Source of the DNA: Bacillus sp. 103mf
GTDB lineage: Bacteria; Bacillota; Bacilli; Bacillales; Bacillaceae_G
Reading direction: 5' to 3'
Length of the DNA stretch: 64,000 nt
Assembly (NCBI RefSeq): GCF_900116295.1
Contig: NZ_FPAF01000003.1
Location: 310,001 to 374,000 of the forward strand
Under the pieces are notes generated by a model. It saw nothing but the letters and a program-made list of their open reading frames with translations, was not told the DNA's origin and ran no database searches. Positions within the stretch are counted from its first letter, which is position 1, and the number at the start of each line of letters is the position of its first letter. Position numbers and translations under genes: made by a program. Shown here one piece after another: positions 27,022-35,555 of the stretch.

Positions 27022-27792
27022 ATGAGTAAATTTATTGTGAATGAAACAGGAAAAAAACTAGATATAGGTGGTATTGAATTATACTATGAATTGTTAGGGA
27101 TAAATAATGAAGGTCCAACCCTTGTTTTTGATTCTGGATATGGAGCCACTTTAGAAAGCTGGAATTCTATTAGAGATGATATTTCAAAGTTCTCAAAAAT
27201 GTTTATTTATGATAGAGCCGGTATTGGCAAAAGTGAAATGAATGAAAGACCTCGCCATAGTCAACAAAGTGTCGAAAATCTACGTATCTTACTTAATAAA
27301 GCAGGTATAAAACCCCCATATGTGTTGGTCGGGCACTCATTTGGAGGGTTAAATACAAGATTATTCGCAAGCACCTATCCAGAGGAAGTAGTAGGGGTAG
27401 TTCTCTTAGACTCAACTCATGAGGATCAGAACAGAATATTACCTTCTTTATTTACAAAAGAAGTTCAAGAGGCTTATTATAATCAATTTACTTTGGAGGG
27501 TTCTCTTACTGAGGTGGAAGAAAGTTTAGAGCAAATTCGTACTTCTAAATCACTTGGAAATATTCCACTCATTGTTGTAACAGGGGGGCTACAGCCTTTT
27601 CATACAACGGAGTCCATGGCTACTTGGATGAAATTCCAGAGGGAGCTCGCTAACTTGTCGACTAATAAAAAACATATTATTGTTGAAGATGCTGGACACG
27701 CAATACATATTGATAAGCCTCAAGTTGTTGTTGAGATAATAAGGGATATATTAGATATGGTGAAAAATAACAACAAACATTCTACTCTGTAA
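27022..27792 (+). CDS. Alpha/beta hydrolase
   Basis: 256 residues, alpha/beta-hydrolase fold. LVFDSGYGATLESWN carries the oxyanion region, FIYDRAGIGKSE the conserved Asp-Arg loop, VGHSFGGLNTRLFA the nucleophile Ser (near residue 113), and DAGHAIHIDKP the catalytic His. The acid is likely the Asp of VVLLDSTHED or VVTGG region. No signal peptide. Substrate unknown. It sits between two MITE copies (26814-26946 and 27807-27914), so it resembles a passenger of an IS231-type mobile insertion cassette. GGGGAGTAGAT precedes ATG 27022. Confidence 0.83.
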   Translation: MSKFIVNETGKKLDIGGIELYYELLGINNEGPTLVFDSGYGATLESWNSIRDDISKFSKMFIYDRAGIGKSEMNERPRHSQQSVENLRILLNKAGIKPPYVLVGHSFGGLNTRLFASTYPEEVVGVVLLDSTHEDQNRILPSLFTKEVQEAYYNQFTLEGSLTEVEESLEQIRTSKSLGNIPLIVVTGGLQPFHTTESMATWMKFQRELANLSTNKKHIIVEDAGHAIHIDKPQVVVEIIRDILDMVKNNNKHSTL

Positions 27793-27806
27793 TAGGGGTC
27801 ACCATA

Positions 27807-27914
27807 CATGCTCATCAACTTAAGATTTTGAAATACCCCAAAACGAAAATTTTGTGCATTTTGCTCGTTTTTATTGTTTTGAGGTAACCCGTTCTTTTTA
27901 ACTTGATGGGTATG
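27807..27914. repeat. IS231-end MITE, copy 3 (108 bp)
   Basis: Left end CATGCTCATCAACTTAAG, right end TTAACTTGATGGGTATG, with sub-terminal ACCCCAAAACGAAAATTTTG facing a degenerate TTTTTATTGTTTTGAGG. Flanks are GGGGTCACCATA on the left and CGGCTGTACCCC on the right; the latter equals a Tn3-type outer end, suggesting that it inserted into one. Confidence 0.65.
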
Positions 27915-28017
27915 CGGCTGTACCCCTGTAAGGCTTTTTATAGTTATTTAAATTGGCTCTACGGGATAATAAAAAGCTTTGCGGGAGTTTTCGCAAAGCT
28001 TTTGCCATGATATATAA

Positions 28018-28266
28018 TTATAATAGTAATTTTCGTATTTCTTCTGTATTGAGACCAGTAAATTTTGCAATATCTTCTAATGGCATGCCATTTTTATGCA
28101 TACCACGAATTAATTGAATTTTTCCCTGTTCAATGCCTTGCTCAATACCTTCTTTTTTACTTTTTTGAATACCTTCTTCTCGCGTATGAGCTATTTTAGC
28201 TTGTTCATCTAGAAGTATTTTCTCACGAGCTTCATAAGCTGTTCGGAAAGAAGAATCATGGCTCAT
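28018..28266 (-). pseudogene. C-terminal fragment of an Rpn-family (PD-(D/E)XK) nuclease/transposase
   Basis: 82 residues: MSHDSSFRTAYEAREKILLD, then a repetitive EGIQKSKKEGIEQGIEQGKI stretch and LEDIAKFTGLNTEEIRKLL. This is the typical tail of Rpn (YhgA-like) recombination-promoting nucleases. The N-terminal PD-(D/E)XK nuclease domain (about 200 residues) is missing, so it should be inactive. A good ribosome site is absent. Confidence 0.7.
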
Positions 28267-28389
28267 ATTTTCCTATAGATTTCCTTTTTCTTCACGCCAT
28301 TTTTACTAATTTTGTAGACATGGGTTTTCTCTCCCTGTCTATTTCTCTTTCTTATATTGTACAAGAAACCAAAAGTAATGTGCAATCAG

Positions 28390-29286
28390 CTAGTTTTCTT
28401 TACCTACTTGGTGAAAGTTGCTCTCCAGCTGTAATTTTTCAGTATGAACGAACATATTCGCTGCTGGCATTTGTACTTGATTCTCATGGAATATAGACAT
28501 TAGTTCAAACCTTACTTGCCTGGAAGTTTCAAAGTATTCTTCAGGTTTAACTAAACCTACAATACAAAATTCGTACCCAACATATTTAAAATTTGGATTT
28601 AAGTCTGTAACACCAATATATTGAAAAGATTCAACAACTTCGTCCTCTATCCTATATAGGCTTTGATCCGATTTTTCATTGCAGATAACACATACTTTTT
28701 CTAACAGTTCCTTTATTCTTGCAGGATCTTCCTGATAACTTACCGTAATCCGTTCAATAACCCGCATCCAGCCTTTATTAAAATTTTGTATCGTTCTAAT
28801 CTCTCCATGTGGGATGGTAAGGAGTTTTCCCGACCATTCACGAATTTGCATAAAGCGAATACTGATTTCTTCAATAGTACCTGAACTTGTTCCGTTAAAA
28901 GTAACAAAATCGCCGACACGAAACTCTTTGTCCGTTAATCTTGCGAACCCTAATATAACATCTTTTAGTATCTGTTGTGCAGCAAAACCGACGACAACTC
29001 CGGCAATTCCTGCACCTGCAAGAATACCTTTTATATCTACAAATTGACTAATTAGATAAAAAACAAGACTGATTAAAATTCCATACCTAAAAATTGATCG
29101 AATTACACTTTGAATCGTCTGTTCTACTTCTTCATCAAAAAAGCTTGACTTCCTAAAGAACCAATCAATAATACGGTTTATGACAAAGGAAAAAGTCATG
29201 AGGACCAAAGCAAATAGTATAAATCTTAAAAGTAAAAACTCTCTTACATAATTAAAAAATTCCTCAGTCAAAGTTAATAAATTCAT
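28390..29286 (-). CDS. Small-conductance mechanosensitive channel (MscS family)
   Basis: 298 residues. Three transmembrane segments occupy about residues 15-130. The third, pore-lining helix carries GILAGAGIAGVVVGFAAQQILKD, the Gly/Ala-packed MscS signature. A cytoplasmic beta domain follows (GDFVTFNGTSSGTIEEISIR), then the alpha/beta vestibule. MscS channels open under membrane tension and release solutes on osmotic downshock. ATG 29286 with AAGGAAGTGGATG-type site. It is complete and lies between a dead nuclease fragment and a long non-coding stretch. Confidence 0.92.
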   Translation of the reverse strand: MNLLTLTEEFFNYVREFLLLRFILFALVLMTFSFVINRIIDWFFRKSSFFDEEVEQTIQSVIRSIFRYGILISLVFYLISQFVDIKGILAGAGIAGVVVGFAAQQILKDVILGFARLTDKEFRVGDFVTFNGTSSGTIEEISIRFMQIREWSGKLLTIPHGEIRTIQNFNKGWMRVIERITVSYQEDPARIKELLEKVCVICNEKSDQSLYRIEDEVVESFQYIGVTDLNPNFKYVGYEFCIVGLVKPEEYFETSRQVRFELMSIFHENQVQMPAANMFVHTEKLQLESNFHQVGKEN

Positions 29287-30050
29287 CCATCCACTTCCTT
29301 AACTATGTATTTTGATTTTTATTCCCGGTTCATTTTCAACAATATGACCCTTTAACGAAACAACTTATTGTCACTCAACAGTTCCTTAATCGACCTTTCA
29401 ATTCCAGATGTTCTTTTCCTTTTTATTATAAATATACCCCTTTAGATTAGCTAAAGGGGTATAACGGCGCAATTTTTTTTATAAACGGTATAACTTTATT
29501 CAAAACGGTACATCTTTTTTATAGGGGTAGTGACAAGGTTACTGTCATAGACCACAAAGTAAAATTCAATGAAGTTATAAAAAGTGCATCTTACCCTTTT
29601 GGAAAGGGTTTATGGTAATCATTTTGGTAATTATTTTTGGTAATATCGTATACCAGTGATACCAAGTACCTTAATTAAGATTAAATTAGTTACAAAAATT
29701 ATGGTTTTTGGTAACGAATCTTAGTATTTTATAGAAGTAGTTAGCAATAATTTGAGGTGAAGATGATTGTGATATTGCATTCCATAAAAAAGAATGTTAC
29801 TCTAAAAATAGAATTATGAGAGGACTGATGGATGAATAATGATTAACTAATTTATATTTTAATTTGAAATTAATAACTTCAAACTACAAAATATAGGGTT
29901 AGTCTATCCATTTTTATAAATCAGTTCATACTTTATTTGTCATGATTCCAATGATTAATAAGAACTTATTAAGTATAAGTGAAATACTAATCCTTCCGAT
30001 TATAAATTGGGAGGATTTTTTTATTCTCTTATAGGTAAGTTGATATTTAT
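29287..30050. other. Non-coding stretch with transposon-end debris
   Basis: No gene seen. It contains a 13-bp perfect hairpin TATACCCCTTTAG / CTAAAGGGGTATA (29433-29463), a GCAATTTTTTTTATAAAC-type block similar to 26100-26120, and an end-like GGGGTAGTGACAAGG at 29524. The remainder is AT-rich without ORFs that have ribosome sites. Confidence 0.4.
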
Positions 30051-30059
30051 CCCGCTATT

Positions 30060-30330
30060 CGTGGGCAGTAAGACCCCCACCTCAAGATTCAGAGAGAAGC
30101 GTTGTCCAGCTCTAGCGGCTAGAATCTCCGGTCGTTTCGCCCCCTCCGACGAGGCAAAAAGCGCCTCTTTGTCAGGGGCTCCAACGTCCTGCGTTTCTAA
30201 GCGAGCCGCTTCCGCTTTTCTAAAGAAGATAGGTGGGGGATAACTGCCCGTAAAAGCCCGATTGGTGAGGGCTTTCCGTCAGTGGGGGATGAAGAAAACC
30301 CCCACTGACGGAAGTTTCACTTTATTAATC
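30060..30330. repeat. GC-rich structured repeat, copy 2
   Basis: About 270 bases, far richer in G/C than its surroundings. It begins GGGCAGTAAGACCCCCACC, contains nested inverted segments (CAGCTCTAGCGGCTAG, CGCCCCCTCCGACGAGG, GAGCCGCTTCCGC) and ends with CCGTCAGTGGGGGATG / ACCCCCACTGACGG. The last 90 bases are the inverted counterpart of 9131-9225. A 78-codon frame across it has no family resemblance and is not a gene. The arrangement resembles REP-like repeats common in Bacillaceae; a folded RNA or mobile repeat is likely. Confidence 0.6.
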
Positions 30331-30351
30331 TGTAACTGTAACCTAACAAAT

Positions 30352-30509
30352 AAAGGAGAGAGAAAAATGAGTAATTCAGACACTATTGTTACACATGTAA
30401 TGCTCTATATAAGTCGTTAATATCCATCAAACTTATATGGAGGAATTAAAAAATTGATGGATATTCCGACTTTATATGAAAAGTGTTGATATATAAAGGA
30501 GGAATTATT
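30352..30509 (+). promoter_or_regulatory. Leader/attenuator region of the ABC-F gene
   Basis: An AAAGGAGAG site and a 17-codon leader ORF are followed by alternative pairings. ATATAAGT at the end of the leader ORF can pair with ACTTATAT (30430-30437). TATCCATCAA (30420-30429) can instead pair with TTGATGGATA (30454-30463). Ribosome stalling on the leader would free one for the other. There is no T-run, so control of translation or of a later termination site, not a simple attenuator, is likely. Confidence 0.5.
30367..30420 (+). CDS. Leader peptide of the ABC-F gene (MSNSDTIVTHVMLYISR)
   Basis: A 17-residue peptide with a strong ribosome site (AAAGGAGAG, 6 bases before ATG). It ends 90 bases before the ABC-F start. 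Short leaders of this type precede many macrolide/lincosamide resistance genes, where antibiotic-stalled ribosomes on the leader induce the downstream gene. Its last codons overlap one arm of a hairpin, which supports such a role. Identity is by position and structure only. Confidence 0.55.
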   Translation: MSNSDTIVTHVMLYISR

Positions 30510-31988
30510 ATGTCAATGATAAAAGTTCAAGACTTAACTTTTTCATACCCAGGTAGCTTTGATAATATTTTTGAAGGTGTAAACTTTCAAATAGATACGG
30601 ATTGGAAACTAGGGTTTATTGGTAGAAACGGACGAGGTAAAACGACATTCTTTAATTTATTATTAGGTAATTATGAGTATAGTGGGAAAATCACTTCTTC
30701 GGTAGAGTTTAATTATTTCCCTTACCCAGTTTCGGATAAGAACAAGTTCACTCATGAAATTCTTGAAGAAATTTGTCCCCAAGCAGAAGATTGGGAATTT
30801 CTGCGGGAAATATCCTATTTAAATGTTGATGCCGAGGCCATGTATCGACCATTTAAAACATTATCAAATGGAGAACAAACAAAGGTGTTGCTTGCTGCAC
30901 TGTTTTTGAATGAGGGTCAATTTCTATTAATTGATGAGCCAACAAATCATCTAGACACTGATGCACGAAAGATGGTCTCTGATTATCTAAGGAAGAAAAA
31001 AGGATTTATTTTGATTTCACATGACAGAATCTTTTTAGATGGATGCGTTGACCATATCTTATCTATAAATAGAGCAAATATTGAAGTTCAAAGTGGTAAC
31101 TATTCTTCTTGGAAGTTAAATTTTGATAGACAGCAGGAACACGAAGAGGCTACAAATGAGCGTCTACAAAAAGACATAGGGAGATTAAAACAGTCTTCAA
31201 AGCGTTCGGCAGGTTGGTCTCATCAAGTGGAAGCTTCCAAAAATGGAACAAGGAATTCAGGATCTAAGTTAGATAAGGGTTTTGTAGGACATAAAGCGGC
31301 CAAGATGATGAAGAGAGCGAAGAACCTTGAATCAAGGCAACAAAAAGCTATTGAAGAAAAGTCAAAATTACTAAAAAATGTGGAAAAAACTGAGTCGTTA
31401 AAATTAGAACAATTGAAATTTCAGTCAAATGAATTGGTTGTTTTGGCTGATGTGTCTGTTAAGTATGATGACCAAATAGTAAATGAACCAATTAACTTTA
31501 TAGTTGAACAAGGGGACCGAATTGTACTCGATGGAAAGAATGGAAGCGGGAAAAGTAGTATCCTAAAACTAATTCTAGGACATCCAATACAGTATATAGG
31601 CTCAGTTAATTTAGGTTCAGGACTCATCATTTCCTATGTCCAACAAGATACTTCTCATTTGAAGGGATCGTTATCGGACTTTATTGAAGAGCACGAGATT
31701 GATGAGACGTTATTTAAATCCATCCTACGTAAGATGGATTTTGACCGAATTCAATTTGAGAAAGATATATCTCATTATTCTGGTGGACAAAAGAAAAAGC
31801 TGCTTATAGCTAAAAGTTTATGTGAAAAAGCTCATTTATATATATGGGATGAACCATTAAATTTTATTGATATTTATTCGCGTATGCAGATTGAAGAGCT
31901 TATTCAACAATTTAATCCCACAATGGTTATTGTTGAGCATGATAAGGCATTTCAACAAACAGTTGCAACCAAAACTATATCTATATAG
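30510..31988 (+). CDS. ABC-F ribosomal protection protein, Lsa/Vga-like
   Basis: 492 residues, two ABC ATPase domains joined by a charged linker, with no membrane segments. First domain: GRNGRGKTT (Walker A), LSNGEQTK (signature) and LLIDEPTNHLD (Walker B). Second: GKNGSGKSS, YSGGQKKK and YIWDEPLNFID. The linker (about residues 185-300), rich in Lys/Arg/Gln, is the P-site-tRNA interaction motif of antibiotic-resistance ABC-Fs. Such proteins dislodge lincosamides, pleuromutilins or streptogramin A from the ribosome. ATG 30510 follows AAAGGAGG; an upstream GTG overlaps it. The inducible-type leader upstream supports a resistance role over a housekeeping one. The exact drug profile is unknown. 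Confidence 0.88.
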   Translation: MSMIKVQDLTFSYPGSFDNIFEGVNFQIDTDWKLGFIGRNGRGKTTFFNLLLGNYEYSGKITSSVEFNYFPYPVSDKNKFTHEILEEICPQAEDWEFLREISYLNVDAEAMYRPFKTLSNGEQTKVLLAALFLNEGQFLLIDEPTNHLDTDARKMVSDYLRKKKGFILISHDRIFLDGCVDHILSINRANIEVQSGNYSSWKLNFDRQQEHEEATNERLQKDIGRLKQSSKRSAGWSHQVEASKNGTRNSGSKLDKGFVGHKAAKMMKRAKNLESRQQKAIEEKSKLLKNVEKTESLKLEQLKFQSNELVVLADVSVKYDDQIVNEPINFIVEQGDRIVLDGKNGSGKSSILKLILGHPIQYIGSVNLGSGLIISYVQQDTSHLKGSLSDFIEEHEIDETLFKSILRKMDFDRIQFEKDISHYSGGQKKKLLIAKSLCEKAHLYIWDEPLNFIDIYSRMQIEELIQQFNPTMVIVEHDKAFQQTVATKTISI

Positions 31989-32063
31989 TTCAAAGTGAAT
32001 AATTGAAGATATAATCAGTAAATCAAGTCATTAAACTATAGGGCGCTTTAATGGAGTGATGAA

Positions 32064-32107
32064 AAAAGCCTAATTTCTCTACAATAAATTGGGAAATTAG
32101 GCTTTTT
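32064..32107 (+). terminator. ABC-F terminator
   Basis: AAAAAGCCTAATTT (32064-32077) pairs perfectly with AAATTAGGCTTTTT (32094-32107). The rest of 31989-32332 is AT-rich; nothing else seen except the ribosome site of the next gene. Confidence 0.85.
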
Positions 32108-32332
32108 AATAGAAAATAAACGTGGGGTAAACAAAAGGTTAACAGAGGTAGCGCTTTTAAAATATGTGGCTAATACATCAGAAATACAACGTTGGATTAG
32201 AAAAATCTTATGAATTATATAAGAGAAAATATTACGAATTTCTCAAGTCTTCGCCTTTTTTAAAAACTTAATTTTCTGTCATTTTGTTGTATAGTGAAAG
32301 AAGTGATAGAAAAAAATAAAGGGGGAAGGAAT

Positions 32333-32800
32333 TTGAAGAAAAAACAGTTTGTGATTGCACTCTCAGCAATGTTTTCATTAACACTTACATCAAGTATCTC
32401 TAGTATTACAGTACATGCAGAAAAAAGCGAAGAGAGTTCGATAAAATTTTCTTCGCTACCGTTAAATGGTAAAGTGCCAGAAACGTTAGCTCAATCAACA
32501 AAGATTGAGTTGGAAAATGGAATGACCAAGCCTATTTATTCAATTGATGAAGCAATTGTAGAAAAATTATATGTAGAAACTGAGATTGATAGTGACCTAG
32601 ATTGGAAAAAGGATCTTGTTTCGATAAAGGTAATGCGACCTAAAACAGAACCGGGTGTGAAAGTTCCTGTTATTTATGAAATGAGTCCTTATCGTTCAGG
32701 GATAAATAATGTACCAGCTTATAATGTAGATGAAGAATTATATCCTACGGAAGGTAAACCTTTTGCAGAACCAGCTAACCTCGGTTCATATGGAAATTGA
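32333..32800 (+). pseudogene. Truncated secreted Xaa-Pro dipeptidyl-peptidase (S15 family)
   Basis: About 155 residues from TTG 32333 (after GGGGGAAGGA). A signal peptide (KKKQFVIALSAMFSLTLTS to VHA) is followed by the opening of an S15 peptidase: LVSIKVMRPKTEPGVKVPVI, YEMSPYRSG and EGKPFAEPANLGSYGN. The reading stops exactly where the family continues YFVPRGYAV, so ~75% of the protein with its catalytic Ser-Asp-His is missing. Sequence after the stop belongs to a different unit, indicating deletion by recombination. Not functional as a peptidase. Confidence 0.75.
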
Positions 32801-32803
32801 TTT

Positions 32804-33010
32804 TTATGTCCCAAAGAGAAGAAGAAGTAAACTGCCTGCCCAAAGAAAATATGCAAGTTGAGTTAATATATACATTGTAAATTCAAAGGAAGAAAGGTTT
32901 CTTTCTCGCTTAACTTTTTTTAGCTGTCTGTAATATAAAAATGAACATAAGACTAGTAGTAATACAGCTGCTTTGTGTATGTTTTCAAGTAGGCTAATCA
33001 AAATAATCAT
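32804..33010 (-). CDS. Small two-helix membrane protein (paralogue of 22925-23122)
   Basis: Up to 68 residues with two hydrophobic helices and a central basic linker YYRQLKKVKRERNLSSFEF. The tail MYILTQLAYFLW matches MYILSQFAYVLW of the other copy. ATG 33010 has GAGGAG directly against it; TTG at 33001, 9 bases after GAGGAG, is the better-spaced start. It is placed head-on against the broken PepX gene with only 3 bases between stop codons. Function unknown. Confidence 0.55.
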   Translation of the reverse strand: MIILISLLENIHKAAVLLLVLCSFLYYRQLKKVKRERNLSSFEFTMYILTQLAYFLWAGSLLLLLFGT

Positions 33011-33633
33011 CTCCTCATATTGACGGTAGAGTATGTTCTATTACGATAACAAAAGCAAACGTTAAACACTTTCCATTCCAACTTGAAAATAATTCTTGAA
33101 GAATCCAACCACATTAGTTAAATAGCTCCCATTATAATAACTATTACGATATCTTTTTCAAAAATTCCTACTTATTCCTCGACCTGGCCCTTTAATTAAA
33201 TAACATGACTGACATTTTCAAACAACTTTATTATGTTTTAAAGGGGTTCAGTCGAGATACGTGTAAAAACGGGTCATAGTCTTACTTTTATTTCTAGTCG
33301 ATGACCCGTTTTATGTTTATACTGGTATATTTTCCTCTACTGGTTGAGGAATGCTTTGTAAATCGATGACATAATCACCAAAACGTTTAATGTGGCTTGT
33401 AAGGTATGGGATTCAGCATAACATGATCTTCTCGTGAAAACTTATACCCTTCATTTATGGGGCGAATTTATTAAGCACACAGAGAAGCTGAAGGGAGCTC
33501 TTTTATTTTTGTTCCGCAATCGGTCCATATGCTGAAAAAAGAAAGGGATTTAGATAGGGCATCTAGAAAGTTAAAGTTACTTCCAGAAAAGAGCAATATT
33601 GAATTAGATGAGTAGATAGATAAAGATATATAG

Positions 33634-33732
33634 TTACAAGTCCTAAAGGGCGTAGATTTCGAGGAGGATAAGGGCAGTATTTTCGTCCTGCTCGGCTCCA
33701 ATAGGGCGGGCAAGAAAACGGTTGTAGAATAA
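33634..33732 (+). pseudogene. Fragment of an ABC transporter ATPase
   Basis: 33 codons: LQVLKGVDFEEDKGSIFVLL, GSNRAGKKTVVE and stop. This is the beta-sheet and Walker A region of an ABC ATPase (normally G-P-N-G-A-G-K-T-T), with key residues altered and the rest missing. It is upstream debris of the GC-rich cargo segment. The surrounding 33295-33950 has several in-frame stops in every frame and no intact gene. Confidence 0.5.
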
Positions 33733-33950
33733 ATGTCTGATGAACACATGGCTCTATGCTAAGAGCAGGACATATCTCGATTCTGATAACCCAGAAAAGG
33801 AAGTGAGTCAGATTTTGATTTCCAATATTCATTTTCTTTGATGCATCGAATCGACCTTTTTGACAAAGGGTTTTCAAGCATGAATAACAAAAGAGAATTT
33901 GTAGTTTTAAAACAAAAGGGCTGATAAAAAAGTAAAAAGAGGGAAACCAA

Positions 33951-34016
33951 ATGAAAAAGATCACAATAGAAGATTTTCGTTCATCAGAAAATGGGGAAAA
34001 AAGGAGAGATTCATGA
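33951..34016 (+). CDS. Short ORF overlapping the serine hydrolase start
   Basis: 21 residues (MKKITIEDFRSSENGEKRRD and S) after GAGGGAAACCAA. Its TGA stop overlaps the ATG of the downstream gene (CATGATG), and AAAAAGGAGAG inside it is the ribosome site of that gene. It could couple translation. It may also be the first 21 codons of a lost gene to which the GC-rich gene was joined; its low GC contrasts sharply with the next gene. Confidence 0.4.
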   Translation: MKKITIEDFRSSENGEKRRDS

Positions 34017-35245
34017 TGGGACAAAGTAACAAAGGCTTTTCCGAAACAGGGCTGCGCAAAATGCGCAACGTACTGGCGCAGCATGTCGATTCTGGGAAGA
34101 TTCCTGGGCTTGTCGCCCTAGTCAGCCGAAACGGTGAGACGCACGTCGAAGCGCTCGGTACAATGCGGCATGATGGTGGTGCACCGATGCGACGTGACAC
34201 GATCTTCCGGCTTGCGTCTACTACCAAGCCGATCACGGTTTCACCGGTAATGATCCTGCTCGACGAATGCAAACTGCATTTGGACGAACCAGTAGACAAA
34301 TGGTTGCCCGAACTCGCCAACCGGCAGGTGCTGAAACGACCCGACGGTCCGCTGGACGACACCGTGCCGGCACGGCGTCCGATCACTGTACGAGACCTGT
34401 TGACCTCCACATTCGGACTTGGAGTGGATCTGACTTTGATGGGCTCCCCGATCCAAAATGCGATCTTCGAAAATGGATTATTCGACGCGCCAGGGATGGA
34501 GTTGCCAGAGCCCGATGAGTGGATGCGACGCTTGGGCACACTCCCGCTGAGCTACCAGCCCGGAGAGCGGTGGCAGTACCATGTCAGCCTCGAAGTGCTT
34601 GGCGTGCTCATTGCTAGGGTCACAGGTCAGACATTCGAGTCGTTCCTGCGTGAACGCATCCTCGATCCGCTGGGGATGAAGGACACCGGTTTCTATGTGC
34701 CCGAGAGTAAGATTGACCGTCTGCCACCCGCCTGTAACCCTGATCCGCAGACGGGAGAGTTCATCGTGTGGGACGAGGCCGCAGGCGGACGTTACAGCAA
34801 ACCTCCAGCATTCCAAGCAGGCGGTGGTGGGCTGCTCTCGACCGTCGATGACTATCACGCGTATTTACAGATGCTGTTGAACCAAGGGATACACGGGAAC
34901 AAACGAATCCTGTCCCGACCCGCAGTCCAGCTGATGACCACCAACCGACTCACGCCAGAACAACAAGCATTCCGAGAGGACTTGGCTAAAAACAACGTCC
35001 ATTTGTCGTTTGGCCAAGGGATACAAGGCGGCTGGGGCTTTGGGATGGCGGTGCGTACCTACCTCGGAGACTACGCGTCCATCGGACAGTTCGGCTGGGA
35101 CGGCGGAACCGGCACCACAGCTTACGCTGACCCGGACAAACAGCTCACCGGAATTCTGTTCACCCAAGTTGGGATGTCCACTCCGGATTCAGCGCATGTT
35201 ATCCAAGACTTCTGGACCACGGTCTATCAAGCAATCGAAGACTGA
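34013..35245 (+). CDS. Serine hydrolase of the beta-lactamase class C / EstB superfamily
   Basis: 410 residues, PF00144-type fold. LASTTKP holds the S-x-x-K nucleophile pair (about residue 64), YHVS stands in place of the Y-x-N element, and WDGGTG matches the third box (H-x-G / W-x-G). Enzymes of this group are esterases, D-aminopeptidases or weak lactamases; clear beta-lactam resistance should not be assumed. No signal peptide, so cytosolic. GC is far above the neighbours (many GCG, CCG, GGC codons), indicating transfer from a high-GC organism (Paenibacillus or an actinobacterium are guesses). AAGGAG precedes ATG 34013; ATG 34016 is equally possible. It is the sole intact gene in the TIR-bounded cassette. 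Confidence 0.85.
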   Translation: MMGQSNKGFSETGLRKMRNVLAQHVDSGKIPGLVALVSRNGETHVEALGTMRHDGGAPMRRDTIFRLASTTKPITVSPVMILLDECKLHLDEPVDKWLPELANRQVLKRPDGPLDDTVPARRPITVRDLLTSTFGLGVDLTLMGSPIQNAIFENGLFDAPGMELPEPDEWMRRLGTLPLSYQPGERWQYHVSLEVLGVLIARVTGQTFESFLRERILDPLGMKDTGFYVPESKIDRLPPACNPDPQTGEFIVWDEAAGGRYSKPPAFQAGGGGLLSTVDDYHAYLQMLLNQGIHGNKRILSRPAVQLMTTNRLTPEQQAFREDLAKNNVHLSFGQGIQGGWGFGMAVRTYLGDYASIGQFGWDGGTGTTAYADPDKQLTGILFTQVGMSTPDSAHVIQDFWTTVYQAIED

Positions 35246-35522
35246 AACTGAGCCCGCGGTTCGTCGTTCGTTTAAAAAAAGGCTGGTGAATTTCATCGAC
35301 CTTATTGGGGGAGAATCAGGACGTGACGCGGAGTTGGTTGGACGGAGTGGAAGCGGGCAGGGGCATGGCAGCAAGTCCTTGGAGGTCTATTCAAAACTTG
35401 CAATCACCGATGCCCAGCAGGGATATAACGAGGGCATCAATAATTTAATTATATCTACATTACGGGTGGTGTCAGCTTCGCTGGTACTCCCCCAATAGGG
35501 GCTTAGCTTAACAAGCCAAATT

Positions 35523-35555
35523 AAAAAGTCGGTTCCTAAGGAATTCGACTTTTTT
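35523..35555 (+). terminator. Terminator after the serine hydrolase
   Basis: AAAAAGTCG and CGACTTTTT pair across a 14-base loop. Between the gene and this, 35246-35500 keeps high GC at first and then returns to AT-rich DNA; an end-like ACTCCCCCAATAGGGG lies near 35487. No gene is seen in 35246-35954 apart from the terminal repeat. Confidence 0.7.

Noticed and set aside
30007-30243. 78-codon frame across the GC-rich repeat
   Set aside because: No ribosome site, no family resemblance, and the DNA is a structured repeat with nested inverted segments.
33471-34084. Minus-strand frames opposite the ABC-ATPase debris
   Set aside because: They are shadows across degenerate sequence; the plus-strand fragment with a Walker A-like motif explains the coding signal.
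34241-35498. Several long frames overlapping the serine hydrolase on both strands
   Set aside because: High GC opens all frames; only the 34013-35245 frame has S-x-x-K and W-x-G boxes and a ribosome site.
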